Positions 8,383-16,248 of a DNA stretch of 64,000 nucleotides are shown here, piece after piece. The notes beneath the pieces were generated by a model. The model saw only the letters and a program-made list of their open reading frames with translations. It ran no database searches and was not told the origin of the DNA. Both the position numbers and the translations under genes were made by a program. Every line of letters begins with the position of its first letter. Within the stretch, counting starts at the first letter, position 1. This DNA is from Mucilaginibacter tolerans (lineage in GTDB: Bacteria > Bacteroidota > Bacteroidia > Sphingobacteriales > Sphingobacteriaceae), in the NCBI RefSeq assembly GCF_030519375.1, contig NZ_JAUMKB010000003.1, positions 62,001 through 126,000 on the forward strand. The letters run 5' to 3'.

Positions 8383-9417
8383 ATGCAGGAACAAATAGAT
8401 CAATATACAGGCGAGATCAACGCTTTTTCACCGGCTAGTGCAGCGGATTTGGAAACCTTCCGTATTAAATTTTTAGGAACCAAGGGTATTATAAAGGACC
8501 TGTTCGATCAGTTCAAGAGTGTCGGACCAGAAGAAAAGCGTACTTATGGCAAGGTGCTGAACCAATTCAAACAACTGGCTGAAACAAAATATGCTGAACT
8601 AAAAGAGACTTTCGACTCAGGACTTAAGCCCCAGGATTCAGAACTCGACCTTACTTTACCAGGCGAAGGTTTCGAGGTTGGCTCGCGTCACCCGCTATCA
8701 TTAACAAGGATGGAGATTATCGATATTTTCAAACGCCTTGGTTTTGTGGTTGCTGAAGGACCTGAGATTGAAGACGACTGGCATAATTTCTCTGCTTTGA
8801 ACTTTCCTGAAGAACACCCCGCACGCGATATGCAGGATACCTTCTTTATCAAAAAGAACAATGGCAAGGATGATATTGCACTACGTACGCATACCTCATC
8901 CGTTCAGGTGCGCATGATGGAGAATGGCAAACCGCCTTTCCGCGCCATTATGCCAGGACGTGTTTATCGAAACGAGGCCATATCTGCACGTGCTCATTGC
9001 TTCTTCCACCAGGTAGAGGGCTTATATATCGATGAGAATGTATCTTTTGCTGATCTGAAGCAGACCTTATATCACTTCGTACAGGAGTTATATGGAGAAG
9101 GCACCAAAGTGCGTTTCAGGCCGTCATATTTCCCATTCACTGAGCCGTCTGCGGAAATGGACATTAGTTGCACCATCTGTGGCGGTTCTGGCTGTAATAT
9201 GTGCAAATACACCGGCTGGGTAGAAATATTAGGCTGCGGCTTGGTTGACCCGAACGTTTTGGAGAATTGCAACATTGACAGTAAAAAATATACCGGCTTT
9301 GCCTTTGGAATGGGGATAGAAAGGATCACTAATTTAAAATATGTGATACGCGATTTACGTTTATTCTCTGAAAACGACGTTCGCTTTCTCAAACAATTCC
9401 AAACAGAGATCATATGA
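8383..9417 (+). CDS. pheS: phenylalanine--tRNA ligase alpha subunit
   Basis: A 344-residue class II aminoacyl-tRNA synthetase subunit. The N-terminal helical tRNA-binding region is followed by the catalytic domain with motif 2 (GRVYRNEAISARAHCFFHQV) and motif 3 (FAFGMGIERI) plus the PheS-typical SYFPFTEPSAEM segment. Length agrees with the family. ATG 8383 (MQEQIDQ) is preferred to an in-frame TTG at 8356. The beta subunit gene is not adjacent, as is usual in this phylum. The stop overlaps the ATG of the following lipoprotein gene. Confidence 0.96.
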   Translation: MQEQIDQYTGEINAFSPASAADLETFRIKFLGTKGIIKDLFDQFKSVGPEEKRTYGKVLNQFKQLAETKYAELKETFDSGLKPQDSELDLTLPGEGFEVGSRHPLSLTRMEIIDIFKRLGFVVAEGPEIEDDWHNFSALNFPEEHPARDMQDTFFIKKNNGKDDIALRTHTSSVQVRMMENGKPPFRAIMPGRVYRNEAISARAHCFFHQVEGLYIDENVSFADLKQTLYHFVQELYGEGTKVRFRPSYFPFTEPSAEMDISCTICGGSGCNMCKYTGWVEILGCGLVDPNVLENCNIDSKKYTGFAFGMGIERITNLKYVIRDLRLFSENDVRFLKQFQTEII

Positions 9418-9830
9418 TCCGAAAAATTTTCCTGCTGGCTGTCATCTCTCTGAGCTTCCTTTCATGTGGCAAGAGCGGTGATGCGATCCCGAGCGTAGCA
9501 GTAAATTTTCAGGCTGCTGTGGATGACCCACGTTTAGCGGCATTAAAAAGTCCGGGGGGCGCAATAATCATACAAGGCTATGGCGTAGCCGGACTGATCA
9601 TTTACCGTGAGCCCGATCTAACTTACGCTGCTTACGATGCCTGTAGCAGCTATCAGCCCGGGAAAAGATGCGCTGTTACGTTGGACGGCAACTCACTTAC
9701 CTGCACTGATCCCTGCAGCGGATCAAAATTCTCCCTGGCCGATGGCACGCCTGTAAAAGCGCCAGCCACAAGAGCATTACGCGCCTATAACGTAAATGTG
9801 AGTAATTTTGAGATATTTGTATCTAATTGA
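9414..9830 (+). CDS. Rieske-like lipoprotein lacking cluster ligands
   Basis: A 138-residue lipoprotein: signal peptide 1-17 with lipobox Cys18 (SFLSCG). The rest follows the Rieske ISP fold outline, including the late DPCSGSKFSLADGTPVKAPA and RAYNV strands, but the [2Fe-2S] ligands are gone: the first C-x-H is CSS (C77-S79) and the second C-x-x-H box reads D-P-C-S (99-102). Four cysteines (77, 86, 97, 101) remain and could form disulfides. It starts in the pheS stop codon (ATGA overlap), so it is translationally coupled to pheS, and the TetR gene follows after three bases. Function unknown. Confidence 0.75.
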   Translation: MIRKIFLLAVISLSFLSCGKSGDAIPSVAVNFQAAVDDPRLAALKSPGGAIIIQGYGVAGLIIYREPDLTYAAYDACSSYQPGKRCAVTLDGNSLTCTDPCSGSKFSLADGTPVKAPATRALRAYNVNVSNFEIFVSN

Positions 9831-9833
9831 TAC

Positions 9834-10415
9834 ATGGAAGCTGATAAAATAAAAGAAAGTATAAAAAGAGCGGCACAGGAGTTATTCCGTAAATTCGGTT
9901 ATCATAAAACCAGTGTTAACGAGATAGCCAAAAAGGCCAAGATTGCCAAAGCCACTATTTATAAGTACTTTGATAGTAAAGAGGCGGTTTTGCATGTGTT
10001 GCTGATGGATTATATCAAATCCAGTGTTGACGAACTGATCAATAGCAATACCCCTGAAATTGATGAGGAAACACACCTGAGCAATCTCATCATGAAAACC
10101 TGTCGCCTCTCCTATACTGTTTGCAACGAATTTATTGGCTGGGATTTTATCCGCGAATCAGCCAACTCACAGGATTTTCTGAAAAATCTTTCAAACGAAC
10201 TGGAAGAAATGCTGGTCAGTTCTTTTATGCAAATAAGCGGGATTCGCAAACAGGAAAACTCCATGCAGCGCATCCGCTTCCTCATCAAATGCAGTAAGAA
10301 TATTGTCTTTAGCTTTGCTTTTACTTCCGTAAGCGACTCCGACGTTCGCAAAAACTTTGTTTCCTTTCAGAAAGAGATATTGCCTTATTTGGTAAAAGCG
10401 GCGTTGACCGTATAG
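9834..10415 (+). CDS. TetR/AcrR family transcriptional regulator
   Basis: A 193-residue regulator with the TetR N-terminal DNA-binding domain: RAAQELFRKFGYHKTSVNEI, then the recognition part IAKATIYKYFDSKEAVL (about 35-51). The C-terminal helical domain would bind an unknown ligand. It lies three bases downstream of the Rieske-like lipoprotein gene, in the pheS transcript or close to it, and 98 bases before the palindrome-controlled creD cluster. Its target cannot be told from the sequence. Confidence 0.9.
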   Translation: MEADKIKESIKRAAQELFRKFGYHKTSVNEIAKKAKIAKATIYKYFDSKEAVLHVLLMDYIKSSVDELINSNTPEIDEETHLSNLIMKTCRLSYTVCNEFIGWDFIRESANSQDFLKNLSNELEEMLVSSFMQISGIRKQENSMQRIRFLIKCSKNIVFSFAFTSVSDSDVRKNFVSFQKEILPYLVKAALTV

Positions 10416-10488
10416 ATTTCGAATATCGGATTTAAAATTTCGAATTTATATTGACCTCTCAATTTGCATATATAAAATTCTTTTATTT

Positions 10489-10505
10489 ACTTTGAATTAC
10501 AAAGT
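10489..10505. promoter_or_regulatory. 17-bp palindromic operator candidate, copy 1
   Basis: ACTTTG-AATTA-CAAAGT is a perfect inverted repeat ending eight bases before the start of the DUF-type membrane gene at 10514. A near-identical copy stands before creD at 11453-11469, and both are followed by a CTTT stretch. Position so near the start codon suggests a repressor site, plausibly for the winged-helix regulator encoded between the two copies. Confidence 0.65.
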
Positions 10506-10513
10506 GCTTTTCA

Positions 10514-11134
10514 ATGGAAGAAAAAGACATACGAAACGAGCTGGCGTCCATACGCAACATCATGGAACGCTCCTCCAAATTTATTTCTCTAAGCGGCTTG
10601 TCGGGCATACTGGCAGGTATTTATGCCTTGATTGGCGCCTACCTGGCATACCGACTGATCTATAAAGGCCCTATAAGAATTTATGACTCCTTATCGGTTG
10701 GCACCTATCCCGAAACCATCACCTACCTGCTTATCATAGCGGTTGCTGTTTTGGTGGCCTCGTTAATTACCGGTTTTATTTTAAGCAGCCGCCAGGCTAA
10801 ACGTAAAGGGCAGGCTATCTGGGGTAAGATTAGCCAGACGCTGCTATTTCATATGGCTACGCCATTGGTGACGGGTGGTTTATTAATCCTGATCCTGCTT
10901 AGCCGTGGTTATTATGGCATCGTTACACCATCCACACTGATCTTTTACGGCTTGTCATTGATCAGCGCCAGCAACTTTACTTTTAGCGACGTAAAATACC
11001 TGGGCATATTGGAAATTATACTCGGACTCATTGCTGCTTGTTTACCCGGATACGGATTACTATTTTGGGCCATTGGTTTTGGAGTGCTGCATATCGTCTA
11101 CGGCAGCATGATGTACTTAAAATACGATAAGTGA
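10514..11134 (+). CDS. multi-spanning membrane protein of a creD-linked cluster
   Basis: A 206-residue protein with a short charged N-terminus (MEEKDIRNELASIRNIMERS) and about six hydrophobic segments, including FISLSGLSGILAGIYALIGA and ITYLLIIAVAVLVASLI. I recognise it only as the membrane protein that in Bacteroidota accompanies a small winged-helix regulator and CreD; its function is unknown. The final stop overlaps the GTG start of the regulator (GTGA), so the two are translationally coupled. It is preceded by the first copy of the 17-bp palindrome. Confidence 0.75.
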   Translation: MEEKDIRNELASIRNIMERSSKFISLSGLSGILAGIYALIGAYLAYRLIYKGPIRIYDSLSVGTYPETITYLLIIAVAVLVASLITGFILSSRQAKRKGQAIWGKISQTLLFHMATPLVTGGLLILILLSRGYYGIVTPSTLIFYGLSLISASNFTFSDVKYLGILEIILGLIAACLPGYGLLFWAIGFGVLHIVYGSMMYLKYDK

Positions 11135-11436
11135 AGATAGCCTTTGACAAACTTGATAAAGCATTTGAGAACCGTGTAAGGTTACAGATCATGAGCGTGC
11201 TGGCGGCTAATGACCGCTACGATTTTAACTCGCTCAAAGATTTACTGAACATTACCGACGGTAACCTGGCCTCGCATTTGAAAGCATTGGAAAAAGAAGA
11301 ATACATAGTGGTACACAAAAGTTTCCTGGGGCGTAAACCAAACACCAATTACGAAGCCACAGCCAAAGGCAAACAGGCATTTAAAGATCATTTAAATACA
11401 TTAGAACAACTGATAAAACAACAAAAGCTTACTTAA
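11131..11436 (+). CDS. winged-helix transcriptional regulator
   Basis: A 101-residue single-domain regulator of the MarR/ArsR-like winged-helix type: an N-terminal helix FENRVRLQIMSVLAAN, then the HTH DFNSLKDLLNITDGNLASHL, and a wing around VHKSFLGRKPNTNYE. There are no metal-binding cysteines, so metal sensing as in classical ArsR is unlikely. It starts with GTG overlapping the preceding stop and is followed, 16 bases later, by the second palindrome and then creD. Autoregulation of both transcripts through the palindromes is a reasonable inference. Confidence 0.88.
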   Translation: MKIAFDKLDKAFENRVRLQIMSVLAANDRYDFNSLKDLLNITDGNLASHLKALEKEEYIVVHKSFLGRKPNTNYEATAKGKQAFKDHLNTLEQLIKQQKLT

Positions 11437-11452
11437 ATTTTTTTACCCACAA

Positions 11453-11469
11453 ACTTTGAAATACAAAGT
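11453..11469. promoter_or_regulatory. 17-bp palindromic operator candidate, copy 2
   Basis: ACTTTG-AAATA-CAAAGT, a perfect inverted repeat ending 17 bases before the creD start. It differs from copy 1 at one central position only, and the bases after it (ACTTTC here, GCTTTT there) are also alike. Two copies before two genes of one cluster make it a strong candidate for a shared operator. Confidence 0.65.
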
Positions 11470-11486
11470 ACTTTCATTAAAATAAA

Positions 11487-12833
11487 ATGATGACCGAACA
11501 ACCACAACCACAAGGATTTCTGTACTGGCTCAAGGAGTCGGTAACTGTTAAGCTGGCTTTCATTGGCCTGCTTGTTATTTTATTACTTATCCCCTCAACA
11601 TTGGTACAGAACCTGATACAGGAACGATCACTTCGTCAGGACGAGACCGAGAAACAGGTATCCGATCAATACTCAGGCGAACAACTGGTACAGGGTCCGG
11701 TGCTAGTTATCCCTTATAAAAAGCAAATAAAAGAAACCGATAATTCAGGAAGAGAAGTGACTAAAGAAGTCACCAATAACCTGTTCCTGCTGCCCAACGA
11801 GCTCGATTACAATGCAAACGTTAGTCCCGACATCTTACATCGGGGCATATTCGAGGTAGTGGTCTACAATGGCACTATTAAGGTATCGGGAAACTTTACA
11901 AAAGTCGATCTCAGTGCACTTTCGATAACAACGGACCAACTGATGCCGGAAAAAGCCAAATTAATGTTCAGTATCAGTGACCTGAAAGGCTTGAAAACCA
12001 ATCCTCAGTTAAAGATAGCGGGACAAACTGCTACTGCCGAACCAGCTTTCGGCGATACCGTATTCAGCAATGGTCTGCAGGTGGCGGTCAACTTAGCTGG
12101 GATGATGGATAAAACTATTTCCTTTGAATTTGATCTTGACCTGAAGGGGAGTAATGAGCTTAGCTTTTTGCATTTGGGAAAAACCACCGATGTGACGGTG
12201 AAAGGCAACTGGGGCAGTCCGAGCTTTGACGGCCGGTATTTGCCCGATACGCGCAAGATCGACACCAAGGCTAATACATTCGATGCAAAATGGCGCATGC
12301 TGTATTATAACCGCCCATTTCCGCAGCAATGGGTGGATGACCTGAATGTGTTAAAGACTAAAAAGGCCGATGATGCAACCTTCGGCGTAAAACTGCGCCT
12401 GCCAGTTGACCAGTACCAAAAAACCACCCGCAGCAGCAAATACGCTATCCTGATTATCATGCTCACCTTTATCTCATTGTTCCTGACCGAGATGATCAGC
12501 AAACACCGTATCCATGTATTTAACTACGTGCTCATCGGCGCCGCCATGATCGTTTATTATACCCTGCTACTCTCGTTTTCGGAGCAAGTAGGATTCACTT
12601 TCGCCTACCTTATCGCTTCGGCAGCAACCGTAATTTTGGTTGCTGCCTTTTTAAAATCGCTCATTAAGAGCATGAAAACCACCGGCCTGTTCGGCTTGAT
12701 CCTCAGCTTGTTTTATGCATTTATATATGTCATCATCCAGTTGGAAGACCTTGCGCTGCTGGTTGGCAGTGTCGCGCTATTCCTTGTGGTGGCAACCCTG
12801 ATGTATTTCTCAAGAAAGATCAACTGGCAATAA
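11487..12833 (+). CDS. creD: cell envelope integrity protein CreD
   Basis: A 448-residue inner-membrane protein of the CreD family. One N-terminal membrane segment (LAFIGLLVILLLIPSTLV) leads into a large extracytoplasmic domain starting with the conserved LVQGPVLVIPYKK, and the last third has several membrane segments (IIMLTFISLFLTEMI onward). In proteobacteria creD belongs to the CreBC regulon and affects colicin tolerance and envelope integrity; the Bacteroidota version is tied to a small winged-helix regulator instead. Controlled here by the palindrome just upstream and ended by a strong terminator just downstream. Confidence 0.92.
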   Translation: MMTEQPQPQGFLYWLKESVTVKLAFIGLLVILLLIPSTLVQNLIQERSLRQDETEKQVSDQYSGEQLVQGPVLVIPYKKQIKETDNSGREVTKEVTNNLFLLPNELDYNANVSPDILHRGIFEVVVYNGTIKVSGNFTKVDLSALSITTDQLMPEKAKLMFSISDLKGLKTNPQLKIAGQTATAEPAFGDTVFSNGLQVAVNLAGMMDKTISFEFDLDLKGSNELSFLHLGKTTDVTVKGNWGSPSFDGRYLPDTRKIDTKANTFDAKWRMLYYNRPFPQQWVDDLNVLKTKKADDATFGVKLRLPVDQYQKTTRSSKYAILIIMLTFISLFLTEMISKHRIHVFNYVLIGAAMIVYYTLLLSFSEQVGFTFAYLIASAATVILVAAFLKSLIKSMKTTGLFGLILSLFYAFIYVIIQLEDLALLVGSVALFLVVATLMYFSRKINWQ

Positions 12834-12845
12834 CTAACCAAATAC

Positions 12846-12881
12846 GGGATTGGCAGCCTTTAAAAGTTGCCAATCCCTTTT
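12846..12881 (+). terminator. rho-independent terminator of creD
   Basis: GGGATTGGCA (12846-12855) and TGCCAATCCC (12868-12877) form a perfect ten-base stem with a twelve-base loop followed by TTTT. It lies 12 bases after the creD stop and ends before the ATG of the ferritin-like gene, which rules out an upstream start for that gene. Confidence 0.88.
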
Positions 12882-12896
12882 ACCTTCAATAAAATC

Positions 12897-13628
12897 ATGA
12901 AAAACAGCAATTGCTGGATAGGGCATTTCAAGGCAAATGCACTCGAAAAAAGAGTTAACTGGGCTTTGAAACCCCATATTACCCCGGAAGAGATATGCAC
13001 CATCCTGCCATCGTTGCAAGCATGGCAATTAGGCGAAACATCCGAAGGCAAACACCTGATAGCGGCGTCGACTAAATATGCACATGCAATAGGCGACCTG
13101 CCCTATATCGAAGCAGTGAAACTCTTTATAAAAGAAGAGCAGAAGCATGGCAATAACCTGGGACTATATCTCGATCGGATCGGTCAGCCACGGGTAACTA
13201 AAAACTGGGGCGACAGTTTGTTCCGGCGAGTAAGGTATTTCAATACTAATATGGAGATATGGACATTGGCTGTGATCGTAGTTGAAAGTACAGCGCAGAT
13301 ATTTTATCAGGCACTAAAGGATGCTACCCATTGCGAACTGCTAAAACAAATATGCAATGATATCCTGATTGACGAAGCTTATCATATCACCTTTCAAACC
13401 GAACGACTAGCAATTATTTACGAAGGCAAAAGCAATTTCTCAAAAGCCTGGCGACGGGTTGTGTATAAAAACTTCTTTTATATGACCGCTACATTGGTAT
13501 GGATTGCGCACCGGAAATTATTTAAAGCCGGGGGCAATAGTTTTGATTTGTATTCAAGGAAGATGGAGCACAAATACCTAAGGACATTGAGAAAGATAAC
13601 AAATTCAGTACAAGTTCAATTAGTTTAA
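12897..13628 (+). CDS. ferritin-like di-iron protein
   Basis: A 243-residue helical protein with the carboxylate/histidine pattern of a ferritin-like di-iron site: EExKH with E81 and H84, a Glu in VVES (E130) and DEAYH with E160 and H163. A further Glu near residue 50 could complete the set. The family is probably an oxygenase or hydroxylase rather than an iron store, since the length and spacing resemble AurF/MiaE-like proteins; the substrate is unknown. ATG 12897 is chosen because the longer frame would start inside the creD terminator. Confidence 0.75.
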   Translation: MKNSNCWIGHFKANALEKRVNWALKPHITPEEICTILPSLQAWQLGETSEGKHLIAASTKYAHAIGDLPYIEAVKLFIKEEQKHGNNLGLYLDRIGQPRVTKNWGDSLFRRVRYFNTNMEIWTLAVIVVESTAQIFYQALKDATHCELLKQICNDILIDEAYHITFQTERLAIIYEGKSNFSKAWRRVVYKNFFYMTATLVWIAHRKLFKAGGNSFDLYSRKMEHKYLRTLRKITNSVQVQLV

Positions 13629-13629
13629 A

Positions 13630-14004
13630 ATGACGTCTAAACAATGGTGGTGGTCCAAAAGATGTCAATATAATAAGGGATTAGTTATCGCCGGATTCAT
13701 TGCATTTATTCTTTATTGTAGTCTTGGCCCTTTCCTAATTGGGCCTCATGAGGAGTTTTAGGAAACGATTTTTGAGATAGCGTTTCAAGGATTCGGTTAT
13801 TTAATTATGATGGGAGTTGCCAATCTCTTGTACACATTGGCATGGATAATTGATATTGGTTTTAATACCAGCAATAGTCAAATTTTTAGAGAGCGACTAT
13901 TTGCTTTGGGTTACTGGTTTTCTTTCTCGTTGCCTATTTTATTAATTCTTTCTGTAATGGTCAGATTCCCTATTTGGGTAAATGAATTATTACCCAAAAA
14001 ATAA
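13630..14004 (+). pseudogene. small membrane protein gene interrupted by an in-frame TAG
   Basis: From ATG 13630 the frame reads MTSKQWWWSKRCQYNKGL, a membrane segment, then IGPHEEF and a TAG at 13759-13761; the same frame continues with ETIFEIAFQGFGYLIMMG, a second hydrophobic segment, RERLFALGYWFSFSLPILLI and stops at 14004. No frame change is needed, so this is one gene of about 124 codons broken by a single stop (GAG to TAG would restore EEFEETIFE). A shorter product from ATG 13807 is possible but would lose the N-terminal membrane part. AT-rich, function unknown. It starts directly after the ferritin-like gene stop. Confidence 0.75.
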
Positions 14005-14017
14005 TCAAAATACCATT

Positions 14018-14047
14018 TTGGTTTTTGGTACAAATAATTTATATTAG
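14018..14047 (+). promoter_or_regulatory. candidate promoter of the 38-codon peptide gene
   Basis: TTG (14018-14020), a 19-base spacer and TATATTAG (14040-14047) match the Bacteroidota promoter pattern with one mismatch in the -7 box. It lies 21 bases before the ATG at 14069. Confidence 0.4.
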
Positions 14048-14068
14048 CAGAATTAACAGCTATTTACC

Positions 14069-14185
14069 ATGAGCGAGGAATTAATCAATTTTTCTGAGCA
14101 GATAGATGAACAGTTCGATATAGCCGATATGGAAAGCGTAGAAAGCGACGATTTTTGGGAAGCTATTGCGAACTTGTTTATTTGA
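14069..14185 (+). CDS. small acidic peptide, 38 residues
   Basis: ATG 14069 opens a 38-codon frame ending TGA 14185. The product begins MSEELINFSEQIDEQF and ends FWEAIANLFI; it is strongly acidic (about eleven Glu/Asp, no Lys or Arg) with an amphipathic hydrophobic end. A promoter-like pair stands upstream at the right distance. I recognise no family. It is the only gene in the 360 bases between the interrupted membrane gene and rlmD; the remainder, apart from a dispersed-repeat copy and the rlmD promoter box, shows nothing. Could be a chance frame. Confidence 0.4.
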   Translation: MSEELINFSEQIDEQFDIADMESVESDDFWEAIANLFI

Positions 14186-14312
14186 TCTGTTGCTACTGTG
14201 TTTTATCATTTTCTAAGGATGAAGGGCATTCATTTGCCCAAAGAACTCTGTGCACTTTGTGAAGGTCTTCGTTGCCTCTATCCTTAACTAAATAAGCTTT
14301 TTACGCCCCTCG

Positions 14313-14339
14313 AACTTTACAACATTCCAACCTTTCAAC
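14313..14339 (+). repeat. dispersed intergenic repeat, copy a
   Basis: AACTTTACAACATTCCAACC followed by TTTCAAC. The same wording recurs, in both orientations, at 16249-16331 and 28569-28600, always between genes. Probably a short dispersed repeat of this genome. Confidence 0.45.
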
Positions 14340-14349
14340 GATAAAACCG

Positions 14350-14357
14350 TACCTTTG
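14350..14357 (+). promoter_or_regulatory. -7 box for rlmD
   Basis: TACCTTTG, an exact TAnnTTTG box, ends seven bases before the ATG of rlmD. The transcript would have almost no leader. No TTG element is seen at the usual distance upstream. Confidence 0.5.
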
Positions 14358-14364
14358 CAGCCTG

Positions 14365-15774
14365 ATGAATAAAACTGCTAATAATCTTGTTTTTGAGGAT
14401 GTTTCTATTATCGATATTGCTGAGGAAGGCAAGGGTGTAGGGAAAACCAATGATTTTGTGCTTTTTGTCGACAAGGCTGTGCCAGGGGATATAGCGGACG
14501 TGCAAGTATACCGCAAAAAGAAAAACTTTGGCGAAGGAAAGATCATCCAGCTTAAACAAGCGTCAGGCTATCGTACGGAAGCGTTCTGCGAGCATTTTGG
14601 CACCTGTGGAGGCTGCAAATGGCAGCATATGACTTATGATGCGCAATTACAGTTTAAACAAAAAACTGTAGCCAGTGCCTTAAGCCACCTGGCAAAAATC
14701 GATGTTAGCGATATGCTGCCTATAGTACCATCACCTGAGGATAAATACTATCGTAATAAACTGGAATTTACTTTTTCCAATAAACGCTGGTTGAACGATG
14801 GTGAAAACCGTACAGATGAACCTGTAGATATGGACGCACTAGGCTTTCACATTCCGGGTCGTTTTGATAAAATTCTGGATGTACATCACTGCTATCTGCA
14901 GGCTGATCCATCGAACGATATCCGCAACAAGGTTCGTGAATTTGCCAAGAAACACAATATCAGTTTTTATGATCTGAAACAGCATGCAGGAGCTTTACGA
15001 AATCTGATCATCCGCACTTCGTCCACAAGTGAATTAATGGTGATCGTGGTTTTTGCTTATGCAAGTGACGACGAGATCAATTCACTGATGAATTTGATCG
15101 ATTATGAGTTCCCTCAGATCACATCGTTATTATATATCATCAACCAGAAAAAAAACGATACCATTTTTGACCAGGAGATATTGGTAAAACGCGGAACGGA
15201 ATATATTTACGAGGAAATGGAAGGCATTCGCTTCCGTATCGGTCCAAAATCGTTTTATCAAACCAATTCTGTGCAAGCTTATAAATTATACCAGATAACC
15301 CGCGAATTTGCCGGATTTAAGGGCGACGAATTGGTTTATGATCTATATACAGGCGCTGGAACAATTGCCAATTTTGTAGCAGGTAATGTTAAAGAAGTAG
15401 TTGGGGTAGAGTATGTGCCGACGGCTATTGAAGATGCCAAGATCAATTCGGCTATTAACAATATTACCAATACCAAATTTTATGCGGGCGACATGAAAGA
15501 TGTATTGAATGCAGACTTCGTAGCCGAGCATGGCAAGCCCGATGTGATCATTACCGATCCCCCCCGCGCGGGTATGCACGCCGATGTTGTCGCACGACTA
15601 ATGGAAATTGAAGCTGAGAAGATCGTCTACGTAAGCTGCAACCCCTCCACACAGGCCCGCGATTTGCTGGTATTAAAAGAAAAGTACGACATAGAAAAAA
15701 TACAGCCGGTTGATATGTTCCCCCACACGCAGCATGTGGAGAATGTGGTATTATTAAGACTGAAAAGTAAGTGA
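14365..15774 (+). CDS. rlmD: 23S rRNA (uracil-5-)-methyltransferase RlmD/RumA-type
   Basis: A 469-residue SAM-dependent RNA m5U methyltransferase. It has an N-terminal TRAM domain (VGKTNDFVLFVDKAVPGD), a [4Fe-4S] cysteine motif (C75, C81, C84 in CEHFGTCGGCKW, with a later Cys in HHCYLQ), a SAM-binding YDLYTGAGTIANF and the catalytic YVSCNPSTQARDL near the C-terminus. Length and cluster fit RlmD/RumA rather than the shorter TrmA. RlmCD-type specificity cannot be excluded. Promoter box lies directly before the start. The next gene begins 66 bases downstream after a short tandem repeat. Confidence 0.92.
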   Translation: MNKTANNLVFEDVSIIDIAEEGKGVGKTNDFVLFVDKAVPGDIADVQVYRKKKNFGEGKIIQLKQASGYRTEAFCEHFGTCGGCKWQHMTYDAQLQFKQKTVASALSHLAKIDVSDMLPIVPSPEDKYYRNKLEFTFSNKRWLNDGENRTDEPVDMDALGFHIPGRFDKILDVHHCYLQADPSNDIRNKVREFAKKHNISFYDLKQHAGALRNLIIRTSSTSELMVIVVFAYASDDEINSLMNLIDYEFPQITSLLYIINQKKNDTIFDQEILVKRGTEYIYEEMEGIRFRIGPKSFYQTNSVQAYKLYQITREFAGFKGDELVYDLYTGAGTIANFVAGNVKEVVGVEYVPTAIEDAKINSAINNITNTKFYAGDMKDVLNADFVAEHGKPDVIITDPPRAGMHADVVARLMEIEAEKIVYVSCNPSTQARDLLVLKEKYDIEKIQPVDMFPHTQHVENVVLLRLKSK

Positions 15775-15791
15775 TCAGTTAATCAGCCATT

Positions 15792-15827
15792 AGAGTTTAG
15801 AGTTTAGAGTTTAGTATTTAGAGATTA
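15792..15827 (+). repeat. short tandem repeat (AGAGTTT)
   Basis: Three consecutive seven-base AGAGTTT units followed by degenerate AGTATTTAGAGATTAG copies. Similar wording, direct and inverted, occurs at 25894-25974. It fills most of the rlmD-to-next-gene gap. Confidence 0.5.
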
Positions 15828-15840
15828 GCGTTTTCAAATA

Positions 15841-16236
15841 ATGGATCCGGAAGAACTGCTTAACGAAAATAGCAACGAGGAAAAGAAAAAAGAAAGTCCG
15901 CTGTTAAGTTTAGAAAGAGACCTTAAAATTTACAGCGAGTCGATACATGAAGTAGCTATCGAGATCATGGTAGAGGGCCTGTCCGGCTACCCTATCTTTA
16001 TTGCCTATCAGCATATCGTGAAACTGGGTGAACTTATCCTCGACCGCGACGATTTGAATATGGAATGGAGCATCAATGCATCCACCCTTGAGGAGTTTAT
16101 TGAAAAGGGTATCATTAAAAAGGAGCTGAAGGAGCGCTTTACCAAATCATATAAAAACCCGCACGATTTTATGTGCCTGTTCGTGATCGTACCCGAAGGT
16201 GCTAACTTTGTATATTATCCTTATAAAAAAGGTTAA
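15841..16236 (+). CDS. conserved hypothetical protein
   Basis: A 131-residue protein with an acidic/lysine-rich N-terminus (LNENSNEEKKKESP) followed by a compact alpha/beta region (EIMVEGLSGYPIFIAYQHIVKL, cut by nothing unusual) and a final FVYYPYKK strand. It looks like a conserved Bacteroidota hypothetical of the cytoplasm, with no membrane or export signal. Lies between rlmD and the PyrR-like gene on the same strand; function unknown. Confidence 0.7.
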   Translation: MDPEELLNENSNEEKKKESPLLSLERDLKIYSESIHEVAIEIMVEGLSGYPIFIAYQHIVKLGELILDRDDLNMEWSINASTLEEFIEKGIIKKELKERFTKSYKNPHDFMCLFVIVPEGANFVYYPYKKG

Positions 16237-16248
16237 CACTGTTTTAAA

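Noticed and set aside
12867..12896. Earlier start for the ferritin-like gene
   Set aside because: It lies inside the stem of the creD terminator; ATG 12897 follows it cleanly.
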